A stretch of DNA of 10,414 nt, taken from assembly GCA_017425745.1 (NCBI GenBank), contig JAFOXT010000127.1, positions 1 through 10,414 of the forward strand. The letters are read 5' to 3'. The notes below the pieces were generated by a model. It had not been told where the DNA came from, did no database searches, and saw only the letters and a program-made list of their open reading frames with translations. Below are positions 1 through 7,025 of this stretch, in pieces. This DNA is from Clostridia bacterium. GTDB lineage: Bacteria; Bacillota; Clostridia; Oscillospirales; Acutalibacteraceae. Every line of letters starts with the position of its first letter. Position 1 is the first letter of the stretch. The position numbers and the translations under genes are program-made.

Positions 1-2625
1 GCCGCCGCATTCAATTGTCTTCGGGAAGATTTCACCGGGAATTGAAACGTTGATTGTGGGAATTGAAGCAGAATTTCTGTTGTGGTTGAATGTAACAATA
101 TCTCTGTTGAAGGGAAGCTCAACGGGAGTATATTCTGTCTTTGGAAGAGCTGCACCCTTCTTGAGAGTAAGTGCGAATGTCTTAACCTCGTAGGGCTTGA
201 TGCCGAAGATGAGCTTACCGTCTTTTACGCTTGCTTCGCCGATAACTTCTTCCATTGCGTTAACTTCTTTTGCACTTTCAATACCGGCACCGAGAGTAAG
301 GGTTACGCCCTGAAGAGCCTTCTTTGCGCCCTCGTTAACACGAACGATGATTTCATCGCTGTCTTCTGCCTTCTTGATTGCACGGATAATAACGTCGCTT
401 GAATTGATTGCACCGAAGGAGAATTCTGAACCAAGTGTACCCTTGTGCTTACCTGTAATAAATGCTGTTACAGGCTGATCGAAGAAACGTGCATTAAGCT
501 GTGTGCCGTTTGTATAATCGCCCTTATGTGAGTAGATAGCGTAGCCGTATCTGTTGAGACCAAAGTCGAGCATACCCTGAACACTGTCGTGTCTGTAGTA
601 GTTCTTGGGTGAGTGAAGAACTGTAAGTCTGAGAGTTCTTTCGTCCTTCATCATCCAGCCGTACTTTGAATCGCTGAATACTGAAACGCCCCAATGACCG
701 CTTGTGTCTGTGATGTCAGCCCATTTCTGAGCAGCAACCTCGTAGAGCTTCTTGTTTGCAGTTTTACGAGTGATTGTACCGAGACCAAGGTCGAACACAC
801 CGTTCTTGTTGCTTACGTTGAAGCAGAAGCCGTTGTGAAGAGCTCTTCTGAATTCTCTCCATTCAACCTCATTGTAAACGCTTACCCAAGGACAGCCTGC
901 AGCAAGCGAAACAATGTATGAGAAGGTTGACTTCTGACACTTCTGAGTAACCTTAAGAGATACTCTTACGGGACCCTTTTCAAGAATTTCGCACTGACCC
1001 TTTTCAGCAAATTCCCAGGGATACTTGTCGATTTCGTCATAACGAAGCTCCCAAGCAGCATATTCCTTAGCACCCTTATATTTGTTGAGCTCAAATCTGA
1101 TGGGCTTCTTGAGGATTTCTGCGTTGTTGTTCATTTTATCTGTAATTGAATGAATGTCGCCGTTTGCGTCAACTCTTACAACATACTTGAAGTTTTCAAT
1201 TACATTTGTATTAGCACGAAGACCTGTCTTCATCTTGCAGGGCTCAGTTGTGTATCTTACATCAACTACCTTGTAGCCGAGTGCAGGTACATAAGCCGCA
1301 ACAGAAATTTCCATTACATCGTCTTCGATTCTGTTAACCTGTGAGGGTACTTCCTTGCCGTCTGCGTCGAAAGCTCTGATATACTTGAAGCCCTTTGCAG
1401 GAATCTTAAGGTCAACTGCAGCCATTCTGGGCTGTTCAATTGAGTTGTTGAGTACAACTGCAATGCCTTCAACAAATGAAGTATCCATATTCTTGATAAT
1501 TTCAGCAGCTGAACCCTCATATGCATTTGTGAGCTGGTTAGCTGACATTACATAATCGTTCCATGAACGCTGGTAAACTCTTTCAACAGATGTACCTGTA
1601 ATATCGTCGTGGAAGGTGTGAGCAATTGTTCTCTTCCAGCCTCTTTCAATTTCTGCCTTGGGATACTCAGCACCGCAGGTAGCCATTGCGATAACGCTGT
1701 TTCTTTCAGCCATATCTGCAATTTCTTCGTTTCTTCTGTTCATTCTCTTACTGAATGCACGTGAAACATATGAGCCTACACCGTGGTCTGTCATAGGAAG
1801 CTCGTTCTTCCATACGGGAAGCTTTTTGATTGCTTCATTGCCAAGAGCAGCCATATCATCAAAGAACTCTGTGGGGCTTGATGAAAGAACCTTGATTTCT
1901 TCTCTGTCGTTATCAGCCATTTCCTTGGTAAGAGTTTTAACTGACTCTTCCTTGGGTGCGCCGCCGACATCACCTACACCGTGGTATGCAAATGTAACGG
2001 GTAAATCGTGGTTTTTGATGTTATGGTCAAGCTTTGAAAGAAGACTCTTCTTTGTTCTGATTTTATGGAAGGTTGTGCAGTATGACTTTGCATCAAGTGA
2101 AGCAAAAACATACTTTTCATCAGGACCGTACCAGAGACCGATATCATAAGGAATACCGTAAGCACTACCCCATGAAAGCTTCTGAGTTGAAAAGCCCTTA
2201 AGGCCTGCATGGTTCATAATTGAAGGAAGTGCATAACCGAAGCCGAAGCAGTCGGGAAGGAAAATATCGTTGCTCTTTTTGCCGAACTTCTTTTCAAAAT
2301 ACTTGTTACCGTAAAGAATGTTTCTGAAAAGGCTTTCAGGTGAAGGTACGTTAACATCACCGTTTTCATAAGCACTACCGGTTACATTCCACTTACCCTG
2401 GTTTACATACTCTCTGAGCTGTTCAAACTTTTCGGGATAATACTCTTCAAAGAGCTCGTATCTGTATGAGCCTTCAAAGTTGAAGCGGTAGTCGGGGTAC
2501 TTGCTGAAATGGTTGAAGTTCTGGTCAAGTGTTTCCTTAAGGCACACGTTGATAACATGCTCAAAATCCCAGTTCCAAACAGTATCAAGGTGAGCAGTTG
2601 CAATGGTATAAATTTTCTTTTCCAT
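1..2625 (-). CDS. GH38 alpha-mannosidase, 3' end cut off by the window
   Basis: The minus-strand frame is open from the start codon to base 1 (875 codons, no stop), so the C-terminus lies outside. It is a retaining, metal-dependent alpha-mannosidase of glycoside hydrolase family 38, which removes alpha-linked mannose. Visible motifs: zinc ligands H12 and D14 in AHLDTVWNW; a conserved segment around residues 76-105 (GSAYENGDVNVPSPESLFRN); D125 in LPDCFGFGY, matching the family nucleophile/zinc ligand; YHGVGDVGG with D219, a candidate acid/base; DHGVGSYVSR (H281); and H339-D340 in HDDITGT, the last zinc-ligand motif. The rest is a middle helical region and C-terminal beta domains, ending in window at the conserved-looking IPGEIFPKTIECGG. 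There is no signal peptide or membrane segment, so it probably acts in the cytoplasm on imported mannosides. It follows tyrS by 41 bases. Linkage specificity cannot be read from sequence. An upstream ATG at 2631 is possible, but 2625 has better ribosome-site spacing. Confidence 0.95.
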   Translation of the reverse strand, partial: MEKKIYTIATAHLDTVWNWDFEHVINVCLKETLDQNFNHFSKYPDYRFNFEGSYRYELFEEYYPEKFEQLREYVNQGKWNVTGSAYENGDVNVPSPESLFRNILYGNKYFEKKFGKKSNDIFLPDCFGFGYALPSIMNHAGLKGFSTQKLSWGSAYGIPYDIGLWYGPDEKYVFASLDAKSYCTTFHKIRTKKSLLSKLDHNIKNHDLPVTFAYHGVGDVGGAPKEESVKTLTKEMADNDREEIKVLSSSPTEFFDDMAALGNEAIKKLPVWKNELPMTDHGVGSYVSRAFSKRMNRRNEEIADMAERNSVIAMATCGAEYPKAEIERGWKRTIAHTFHDDITGTSVERVYQRSWNDYVMSANQLTNAYEGSAAEIIKNMDTSFVEGIAVVLNNSIEQPRMAAVDLKIPAKGFKYIRAFDADGKEVPSQVNRIEDDVMEISVAAYVPALGYKVVDVRYTTEPCKMKTGLRANTNVIENFKYVVRVDANGDIHSITDKMNNNAEILKKPIRFELNKYKGAKEYAAWELRYDEIDKYPWEFAEKGQCEILEKGPVRVSLKVTQKCQKSTFSYIVSLAAGCPWVSVYNEVEWREFRRALHNGFCFNVSNKNGVFDLGLGTITRKTANKKLYEVAAQKWADITDTSGHWGVSVFSDSKYGWMMKDERTLRLTVLHSPKNYYRHDSVQGMLDFGLNRYGYAIYSHKGDYTNGTQLNARFFDQPVTAFITGKHKGTLGSEFSFGAINSSDVIIRAIKKAEDSDEIIVRVNEGAKKALQGVTLTLGAGIESAKEVNAMEEVIGEASVKDGKLIFGIKPYEVKTFALTLKKGAALPKTEYTPVELPFNRDIVTFNHNRNSASIPTINVSIPGEIFPKTIECGG

Positions 2626-2634
2626 GTTCATTTT

Positions 2635-2640
2635 ACCTCT
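2635..2640 (-). promoter_or_regulatory. Ribosome binding site of the mannosidase gene
   Basis: The minus strand reads AGAGGT here. It lies only 3 bases before the first in-frame ATG (2631) but 9 bases before the second (2625). The second spacing is normal and the first is too short, so the site favours translation from 2625. The choice changes the product by two residues only (MN before MEKK). Confidence 0.6.
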
Positions 2641-2666
2641 CTTAAATGTTTTTCAGAAGGGGTTAT

Positions 2667-3893
2667 TTATTCAACAATAATCTTGTTGAAAACTTTCTTG
2701 CCTTTTTTAACAATTACGTGACCCTTTTCAAAATCACTTCTTGCAATCGTGTCAGCAAAGCTCTTTGCCTTCACATCATCAACAGTTACACCGCCCTGTT
2801 CAATAAGACGTCTGCCCTCGCCTCTTGACTTGATGATGCCTGCTTTGATAAGCACATCAATAAGTGAAATTGCGCCGTCTGTAAAGTCAGCTTCAGCAAC
2901 AACTGTTGTGGGCATATTATCTGTATTCATATTTCCGCCGAAGAGAGCCTTTGCAGCCTCGTCAGCCTTCTTTGCTTCTTCGTCACCGTGTACAAGTGCT
3001 GTAAGCTCATAAGCAAGAATTTCCTTAGCCTTGTTGAGCATGCTGCCTTCCCATTTTTCCATTTCTTCAATCTGCTCCATAGGAAGGAATGTGAGCATCT
3101 TGATGCACTTGATAACGTCAGCATCGTCAACATTTCTCCAATACTGATAGAAATCATAGGGGCTTGTCTTTTCGGGGTCAAGCCATACTGCACCGCTCTG
3201 AGTCTTACCCATCTTCTTGCCTTCTGAGTTGAGAAGAAGAGTGATTGTCATTGCACCTGCATCCTTGCCGAGCTTTCTTCTGATAAGCTCAGTACCGCCG
3301 AGCATATTGCTCCACTGGTCGTCACCGCCGAACTGAAGGTTACATCCGTACTTCTGGAAAAGCATATAGAAGTCGTAGCTCTGCATAATCATATAGTTGA
3401 ATTCAAGGAATGAAAGACCCTTTTCCATTCTCTGCTTGTAGCATTCAGCTGAGAGCATTCTGTTAACTGAGAAGCAAGCACCAACTTCACGGAGCACTTC
3501 AATATAGTTGAGGCTCATAAGCCAGTCAGCGTTGTTAACCATAAGTGCCTTACCTTCTGAGAAGTCAATAAATCTGCTCATCTGCTTTTTGAAGCATTCA
3601 CAGTTGTGCTGAATGGTTTCCTCTGTCATCATCTGACGCATATCACTTCTGCCTGAGGGGTCACCAATCATAGCAGTACCGCCACCGATAAGCGCGATAG
3701 GCTTGTTACCTGCCATCTGAAGTCTCTTCATAAGGCAAAGAGCCATAAAGTGACCAACGTGGAGTGAATCAGCTGTGGGGTCAAAACCGATATAGAAAAC
3801 TGCCTCGCCGTTATTTACAAGGTCACGGATTCTTTCTTCGTCTGTTACCTGTGCAATTAGTCCTCTTGCAACAAGTTCTTCATAAACTTTCAT
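2667..3893 (-). CDS. tyrS: Tyrosyl-tRNA synthetase
   Basis: A class I aminoacyl-tRNA synthetase that joins tyrosine to tRNA-Tyr with ATP, in the cytoplasm as a dimer. The 408 residues fit the usual bacterial length. In order: substrate pocket YIGFDPTA (34-41); the HIGH-type signature HVGH (45-48); GGGTAMIGDPSGR (70-82); tyrosine-binding FNYMIMQSYDF (165-175) and GGDDQW (189-194); the KMSKS-type loop as KMGKT (227-231), the form seen in Bacillus-type TyrRS; and a C-terminal S4 RNA-binding domain from about residue 342 (SRGEGRRLIEQGGV) to the end. The ATG at 3893 has AAAGGA 9 bases upstream. It has its own promoter in the gap after recN and appears co-transcribed with the downstream mannosidase gene. 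Lysine codons are mostly AAG, unlike nadK upstream. No catalytic motif is missing. Confidence 0.99.
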   Translation of the reverse strand: MKVYEELVARGLIAQVTDEERIRDLVNNGEAVFYIGFDPTADSLHVGHFMALCLMKRLQMAGNKPIALIGGGTAMIGDPSGRSDMRQMMTEETIQHNCECFKKQMSRFIDFSEGKALMVNNADWLMSLNYIEVLREVGACFSVNRMLSAECYKQRMEKGLSFLEFNYMIMQSYDFYMLFQKYGCNLQFGGDDQWSNMLGGTELIRRKLGKDAGAMTITLLLNSEGKKMGKTQSGAVWLDPEKTSPYDFYQYWRNVDDADVIKCIKMLTFLPMEQIEEMEKWEGSMLNKAKEILAYELTALVHGDEEAKKADEAAKALFGGNMNTDNMPTTVVAEADFTDGAISLIDVLIKAGIIKSRGEGRRLIEQGGVTVDDVKAKSFADTIARSDFEKGHVIVKKGKKVFNKIIVE

Positions 3894-3902
3894 TTTTGTT
3901 CG

Positions 3903-3908
3903 TCCTTT
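3903..3908 (-). promoter_or_regulatory. Ribosome binding site of tyrS
   Basis: The minus strand reads AAAGGA, with 9 bases to the ATG at 3893. This supports that start codon; nothing else in frame nearby competes with it. Confidence 0.75.
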
Positions 3909-3913
3909 CGTTC

Positions 3914-3938
3914 AAGTAAAATCTATAACATTCTACTT
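3914..3938. repeat. Imperfect inverted repeat over the tyrS -10 box and start site
   Basis: Read on the minus strand, AAGTAGAAT (3930-3938) and ATTTTACTT (3914-3922) are inverted copies matching at 8 of 9 positions, with 7 bases between. The left arm contains the whole -10 box, and the centre covers the predicted transcription start. This is where a repressor operator would sit, but such dyads also arise by chance in AT-rich DNA, and I do not recognise it as a known regulator's site. As RNA only part of it would be transcribed, so an RNA hairpin is not expected. Confidence 0.35.
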
Positions 3939-3958
3939 AGTTTTCATTTTAAAGTCAA
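3930..3958 (-). promoter_or_regulatory. Sigma-A promoter of tyrS
   Basis: On the minus strand, TTGACT (plus positions 3953-3958) is a -35 box with five of six consensus bases. After a 17-base spacer comes TAGAAT (3930-3935), a -10 box with five of six consensus bases. Transcription would start near 3923-3924, giving a leader of about 30 bases before the tyrS ATG. The element fills the only sizeable gap in the window (3894-3979), and no terminator hairpin precedes it, so readthrough from recN may add to its output. The match is strong for an AT-rich genome and is correctly placed, but it is inferred from sequence alone. Confidence 0.8.
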
Positions 3959-3979
3959 GGGTTTATCTATTAATATCAC

Positions 3980-5656
3980 TCAGTATCCGTTTTTTGCATA
4001 GGAAATCAGCTCTTCTGCTGAACTGAGTGTTTTTTCCGTAATTACATCGCCGCCGATAATTCTTGCAATTTCGTAAGTTCTTTCGCTGTCAGAAAGTGAT
4101 CTCACACTTGTATAGGTGTTGTCACCTTCTGTCTTCTTTTCTATAAGAAGATGATTGTTTCCGTAAACTGCAATCTGAGCAAGATGGGTTACACAAAGCA
4201 CCTGCTTTGAAAAAGCAATCTCGTACATCTTGTATGCAATTTTCTGTGCTGCCCTTCCGCTTACGCCTGTATCAATTTCATCAAAAATCATAGTTGAAAC
4301 TGTATCAGTATCAGAAAGCACACAGCGTATTGCAAGCATAACTCTTGAAAGCTCACCGCCTGAAGCAATTTTCGAAAGCGGCTTCGGCGACTGACCTCTG
4401 TTAGCTGAAAACAAAAACTCAACCTCATCCATACCCGTTTTTGTTGCCTGAGCTTCTTCAAAGTTAACAGTGAAAACCGCATCGGGCATATCGAGAAATT
4501 TAAGCTCTTCCATTACCTTCTTTTCAAATTCAAGAGCAGTAATTTTTCTTAAATCTGAAAGGCAGCAACCTTTTTTGAAAAGCTCCTCGCTGAGCTCGTC
4601 AATCTCGTCCTCAAGCTTTTCTATAAGCTCGTCGCTCATTGATATACTTTCGTATTCCTCTTCAATTTTCTGAAGATAAGAAAGCATTTCCTCTTCGGTT
4701 TCGCCGTATTTTGAAGACAATCTGTAAAGAATATCAAGTCTTTCTTCAACAGCATTAATATCTGTATATCCGCTGTCTGACTCAGAAAGAGAGGATGAAA
4801 CTTCAGCTGAGCAATCGCTTATAATATATCTCATATCTTCAAGTGAAGAATAGAGACTATCGTACTTTTTATCAAAATCTCTAAGCTCATCAAGGCATTT
4901 TGAAAGCTCATGCAGGGCTGAATTCATTCCGCCCGAAAACTCATCACCGTTAAGAATCATATCGGCTTTTCTGAGAGTATTTTCAATTTTTTCTCTTGAA
5001 AGAATTTTTCTTTTTTCTTCTTTAAGAGCTTCTTTTTCACCGATTTTCAAATCAGCGCTTTTAAGCTCATTAATCTGATACTTGAGAAAATCAAGTCGCT
5101 GCTCTTTATCAAAATCGGTATTCTGCAGTTTTCTGAGCTCCTTTGTGGCCTTTCTGATTTTATCGTAAACCTCAAGGTACTCGCCTAAAAGCTCGTTACT
5201 GTTTGCAATATCATCAATAAATTTAAGGTGATAATCTGTTGAAAGCAGATACTGACTGTCGTGCTGACCGCAGATTGAAATAAGGTCTCTGCCGATATTC
5301 TTAAGCATTGTTGCCGTTACATTGCAGCCGTTGATTTTTGAACTGCTTCTTCCGTCTGAGGAAATCACTCTTGTAATAAGAAGACTGCCGTCATCTTCAC
5401 AGTCAATTTCATATTCTCTGAGCTTTTCTGTAACTGCTTCGGGAATATTCTCAAAAAAAGCTGTTACCTTGCCCTTTTCCGCTGAATCACGGATAAGGTC
5501 ACGGCTTGTTCTTTCGCCAAGCACTGCGTTGATTGAGTCAATTACAATTGACTTACCTGCACCGGTTTCACCTGTAAGAACATTAAGACCTTCACCGAAA
5601 AGAATCTCTGCCTGCTCAATTACAGCAATGTTTTCAATTTTAAGACTTGTAAGCAT
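3980..5656 (-). CDS. recN: DNA repair protein RecN
   Basis: An SMC-like ATPase that gathers at double-strand breaks and promotes recombinational repair. The 558 residues are close to the E. coli protein. The N-terminal head has the family opening MLTSLKIENIAVI and a Walker A GETGAGKS (29-36), followed by an ICGQHDSQ segment near 129. The middle, roughly 165-400, is a charged, heptad-like coiled coil. The C-terminal head has the ABC signature IASGGELSR (430-438), Walker B MIFDEIDTG (D459, E460) and the switch histidine H491 in CVTHLAQIA. The ATG has AAGGAG 8 bases upstream, in a 36-base gap after argR; the next in-frame product would lose the conserved opening. It is the last gene of the ispA-recN run. 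No LexA box (GAAC-N4-GTTC type) is visible upstream, so any damage response would have to come through the operon promoter. Confidence 0.99.
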   Translation of the reverse strand: MLTSLKIENIAVIEQAEILFGEGLNVLTGETGAGKSIVIDSINAVLGERTSRDLIRDSAEKGKVTAFFENIPEAVTEKLREYEIDCEDDGSLLITRVISSDGRSSSKINGCNVTATMLKNIGRDLISICGQHDSQYLLSTDYHLKFIDDIANSNELLGEYLEVYDKIRKATKELRKLQNTDFDKEQRLDFLKYQINELKSADLKIGEKEALKEEKRKILSREKIENTLRKADMILNGDEFSGGMNSALHELSKCLDELRDFDKKYDSLYSSLEDMRYIISDCSAEVSSSLSESDSGYTDINAVEERLDILYRLSSKYGETEEEMLSYLQKIEEEYESISMSDELIEKLEDEIDELSEELFKKGCCLSDLRKITALEFEKKVMEELKFLDMPDAVFTVNFEEAQATKTGMDEVEFLFSANRGQSPKPLSKIASGGELSRVMLAIRCVLSDTDTVSTMIFDEIDTGVSGRAAQKIAYKMYEIAFSKQVLCVTHLAQIAVYGNNHLLIEKKTEGDNTYTSVRSLSDSERTYEIARIIGGDVITEKTLSSAEELISYAKNGY

Positions 5657-5692
5657 AGCTAAGACTCCTTTCTTTTAAAATCTATCCTTGGC

Positions 5693-6151
5693 TTATCTGT
5701 TCTGCTCAATGATTTTGCCTACGCTGTTTTTAAAATCTTCTGCTTTTTCTTCATCCTTGCAAAGCACAAAAATTGTGTCATCGCCTGCAAGTGTGCCTAC
5801 AATTTTGCTGAGCATAAGATTGTCAATTGCCGCACAGGCAGCCTGCGCCATACCTGAAAAGCATTTTACAACAACCATATTTCCTGCATAGTTTACGTCT
5901 GTAACTGAATGGGAAAGAATTGAGTAATATTTTCCTGAATGGTCTTCACCCTCACCTGAAGAAACAGTATATCTGTACTGACCTGCTTCAAAGGGTGTTT
6001 TAACAAGCTTAAGAGCCTTGATATCTCTTGAAACTGTTGCCTGAGTAACCTTGTATCCCATTTCATTAAGTCTTTGCATAAGCTCATCCTGAGTGCCTAT
6101 ACTCTCTTTTTTGATAAGGGATAAAATCGCCTCATGTCTTCCTTTTTTCAT
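5693..6151 (-). CDS. argR: Arginine repressor ArgR/AhrC
   Basis: A hexameric arginine-sensing transcription factor that represses arginine synthesis and can activate catabolic genes. The 152 residues are the usual length. Residues 1-70 form the winged helix-turn-helix, with the diagnostic VTQATVSRDIKAL (35-47; DNA-contacting S41, R42). The C-terminal oligomerisation domain contains the arginine-binding GTLAGDDT (119-126; D124, D125). The frame stays open upstream to an ATG at 6211, but that start would overlap the end of nadK and add 20 residues absent from the family. The ATG at 6151 has a perfect AGGAGG 9 bases upstream and was chosen. It lies 22 bases after nadK and 36 before recN, the order known from Bacillus and Clostridium. 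I found no convincing ARG box in the window, so its targets are elsewhere. Confidence 0.97.
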   Translation of the reverse strand: MKKGRHEAILSLIKKESIGTQDELMQRLNEMGYKVTQATVSRDIKALKLVKTPFEAGQYRYTVSSGEGEDHSGKYYSILSHSVTDVNYAGNMVVVKCFSGMAQAACAAIDNLMLSKIVGTLAGDDTIFVLCKDEEKAEDFKNSVGKIIEQNR

Positions 6152-6160
6152 TTTATATTT

Positions 6161-6166
6161 CCTCCT
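6161..6166 (-). promoter_or_regulatory. Ribosome binding site deciding the argR start
   Basis: A perfect AGGAGG on the minus strand lies in the gap between the nadK stop and the argR ATG at 6151, with a 9-base spacer. It decides against the longer in-frame start at 6211 inside nadK. Confidence 0.9.
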
Positions 6167-6173
6167 GAAGAAT

Positions 6174-7025
6174 TTATCTTCCGATAAATTTTTTCGATAA
6201 TATATCTGCAAAGCCGTCTGCTTTGATTTTTATAATTCCGGCGCTTTTATCTGCTTTGGAAATCACAATCCTGCTGTCTTTTCCAATTTCTATTCCGGCT
6301 TCACCGTCACAGCTGAAAACTGCTTTTTCATCCTCACTGCTTCTGACTCTTAAGGTGAGCTCTGAGCTGCCGTTGAAAATCAGTGAACGTGCAAAAAGTG
6401 AATGAGGACAAATTGGTGTTAAAACAATACTTTCAATTGAAGTATCCACAACCGGTCCACCTGCAGAAAGAGAATAAGCTGTTGAGCCTGTAGGCGTTGC
6501 AACAATAATTCCGTCTGCTCTGTAGAAAAGCGGTTTACTCATTTCGCTTTTTATTTCAAAATCGCAAAGGCGCATATTACCGCCTCTGGTAATTACCGCA
6601 TCATTAAGACAGTTTCTTTCATAAATAAGCTCATCGCCTTCATAAAGCTTTGCAGAAATCATCATACGTTTTTCAATTTCATATTCGCCGGTTATGAGAT
6701 TTCTGAGAAGGCTAAGCTCTTCCTTTTCAAGTCCCGCCATAAAGCCGAGATTGCCTGCATTTATGCCAAGAACAGGCTTATCATATTCACTTATATAATG
6801 AGCAGCGTGAATAATTGTTCCGTCGCCGCCGATTGCAATCAGAAAATCGCATTCGGAAAGTACTTCTGAGTCCTTATAAAACTCAACCGCTCTGTCTGAG
6901 AATTCCTCGTGAAATTCAAAGGGCATCAGTATTCTGACACCGAGATTTTTCAGCTCGTCAATAACATTACAAGAAACCTCGTATCCGTTTTCTCTTGTGA
7001 GATTAGGATAAACAGCAACTGTCAT
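6174..7025 (-). CDS. nadK: NAD kinase
   Basis: Phosphorylates NAD+ to NADP+ in the cytoplasm, the sole route to NADP in most bacteria. The 283 residues match the family. An N-terminal alpha/beta domain carries the signature GGDGT (66-70) after DFLIAIG. GINAGNLGFMAG follows at about 88-99 and LNDAVITRGG near 138. The second signature, DGIIVATPTGSTAYSLSAGGPVV, spans roughly residues 170-192 and belongs to the C-terminal beta domain with LTPICPHSL. Its ATG shares one base with the tlyA stop (TGATG), and a strong GGAGGTGA lies 8 bases upstream inside tlyA, so translational coupling is likely. Clostridia commonly have nadK between tlyA and argR, whereas B. subtilis does not. The 16 lysine codons are 12 AAA and 4 AAG by hand count, the reverse of the mannosidase gene. 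NadK may support the NADPH-using MEP pathway fed by the upstream dxs; that link is inference. Confidence 0.97.
   Translation of the reverse strand: MTVAVYPNLTRENGYEVSCNVIDELKNLGVRILMPFEFHEEFSDRAVEFYKDSEVLSECDFLIAIGGDGTIIHAAHYISEYDKPVLGINAGNLGFMAGLEKEELSLLRNLITGEYEIEKRMMISAKLYEGDELIYERNCLNDAVITRGGNMRLCDFEIKSEMSKPLFYRADGIIVATPTGSTAYSLSAGGPVVDTSIESIVLTPICPHSLFARSLIFNGSSELTLRVRSSEDEKAVFSCDGEAGIEIGKDSRIVISKADKSAGIIKIKADGFADILSKKFIGR

Noticed and set aside
82..402. Plus-strand open frame of 106 codons near the left edge
   Set aside because: Antisense to the C-terminal part of the mannosidase reading frame, which is continuous here. The product has no recognisable domain and an odd cysteine-rich composition.
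1658..2149. Plus-strand open frame of 163 codons
   Set aside because: It lies wholly antisense to the mannosidase, whose conserved HDDITGT, DHGVGSY and GVGD motifs cover the same bases. The hydrophobic translation is a by-product of the strong codon bias on the other strand.
2632..2666. Terminator between tyrS and the mannosidase gene
   Set aside because: CCCCTTCT and AGAGAGG in this gap cannot form a continuous stem, and no U-tract follows on the minus strand.
3894..3912. GAACGAAAGGACGAAC before tyrS as a LexA-type site
   Set aside because: The two GAAC units are direct, not inverted, repeats, so this is not the GAAC-N4-GTTC operator. It contains the ribosome binding site.
5322..5678. Plus-strand open frame of 118 codons
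   Set aside because: Antisense to the recN Walker A region. Low-complexity serine/leucine-rich product and no convincing ribosome site.
5657..5693. Possible hairpin in the argR-recN gap enclosing the recN ribosome site
   Set aside because: The 8-base arms (AGCCAAGG and CTTAGCT type) have two imperfect pairs and a loop of about 21 bases. Too weak to call a terminator or translational switch.
5798..5826. TTGACA on the minus strand inside argR as an internal promoter for recN
   Set aside because: The -35 is perfect, but at 17-18 bases only ATTGTA/TTGTAG is available as a -10. The bases are explained by conserved ArgR coding sequence.
6152..6211. Upstream in-frame start for argR adding 20 residues
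   Set aside because: It would overlap the nadK end and add residues outside the ArgR family. The ATG at 6151 has a perfect AGGAGG at proper spacing.
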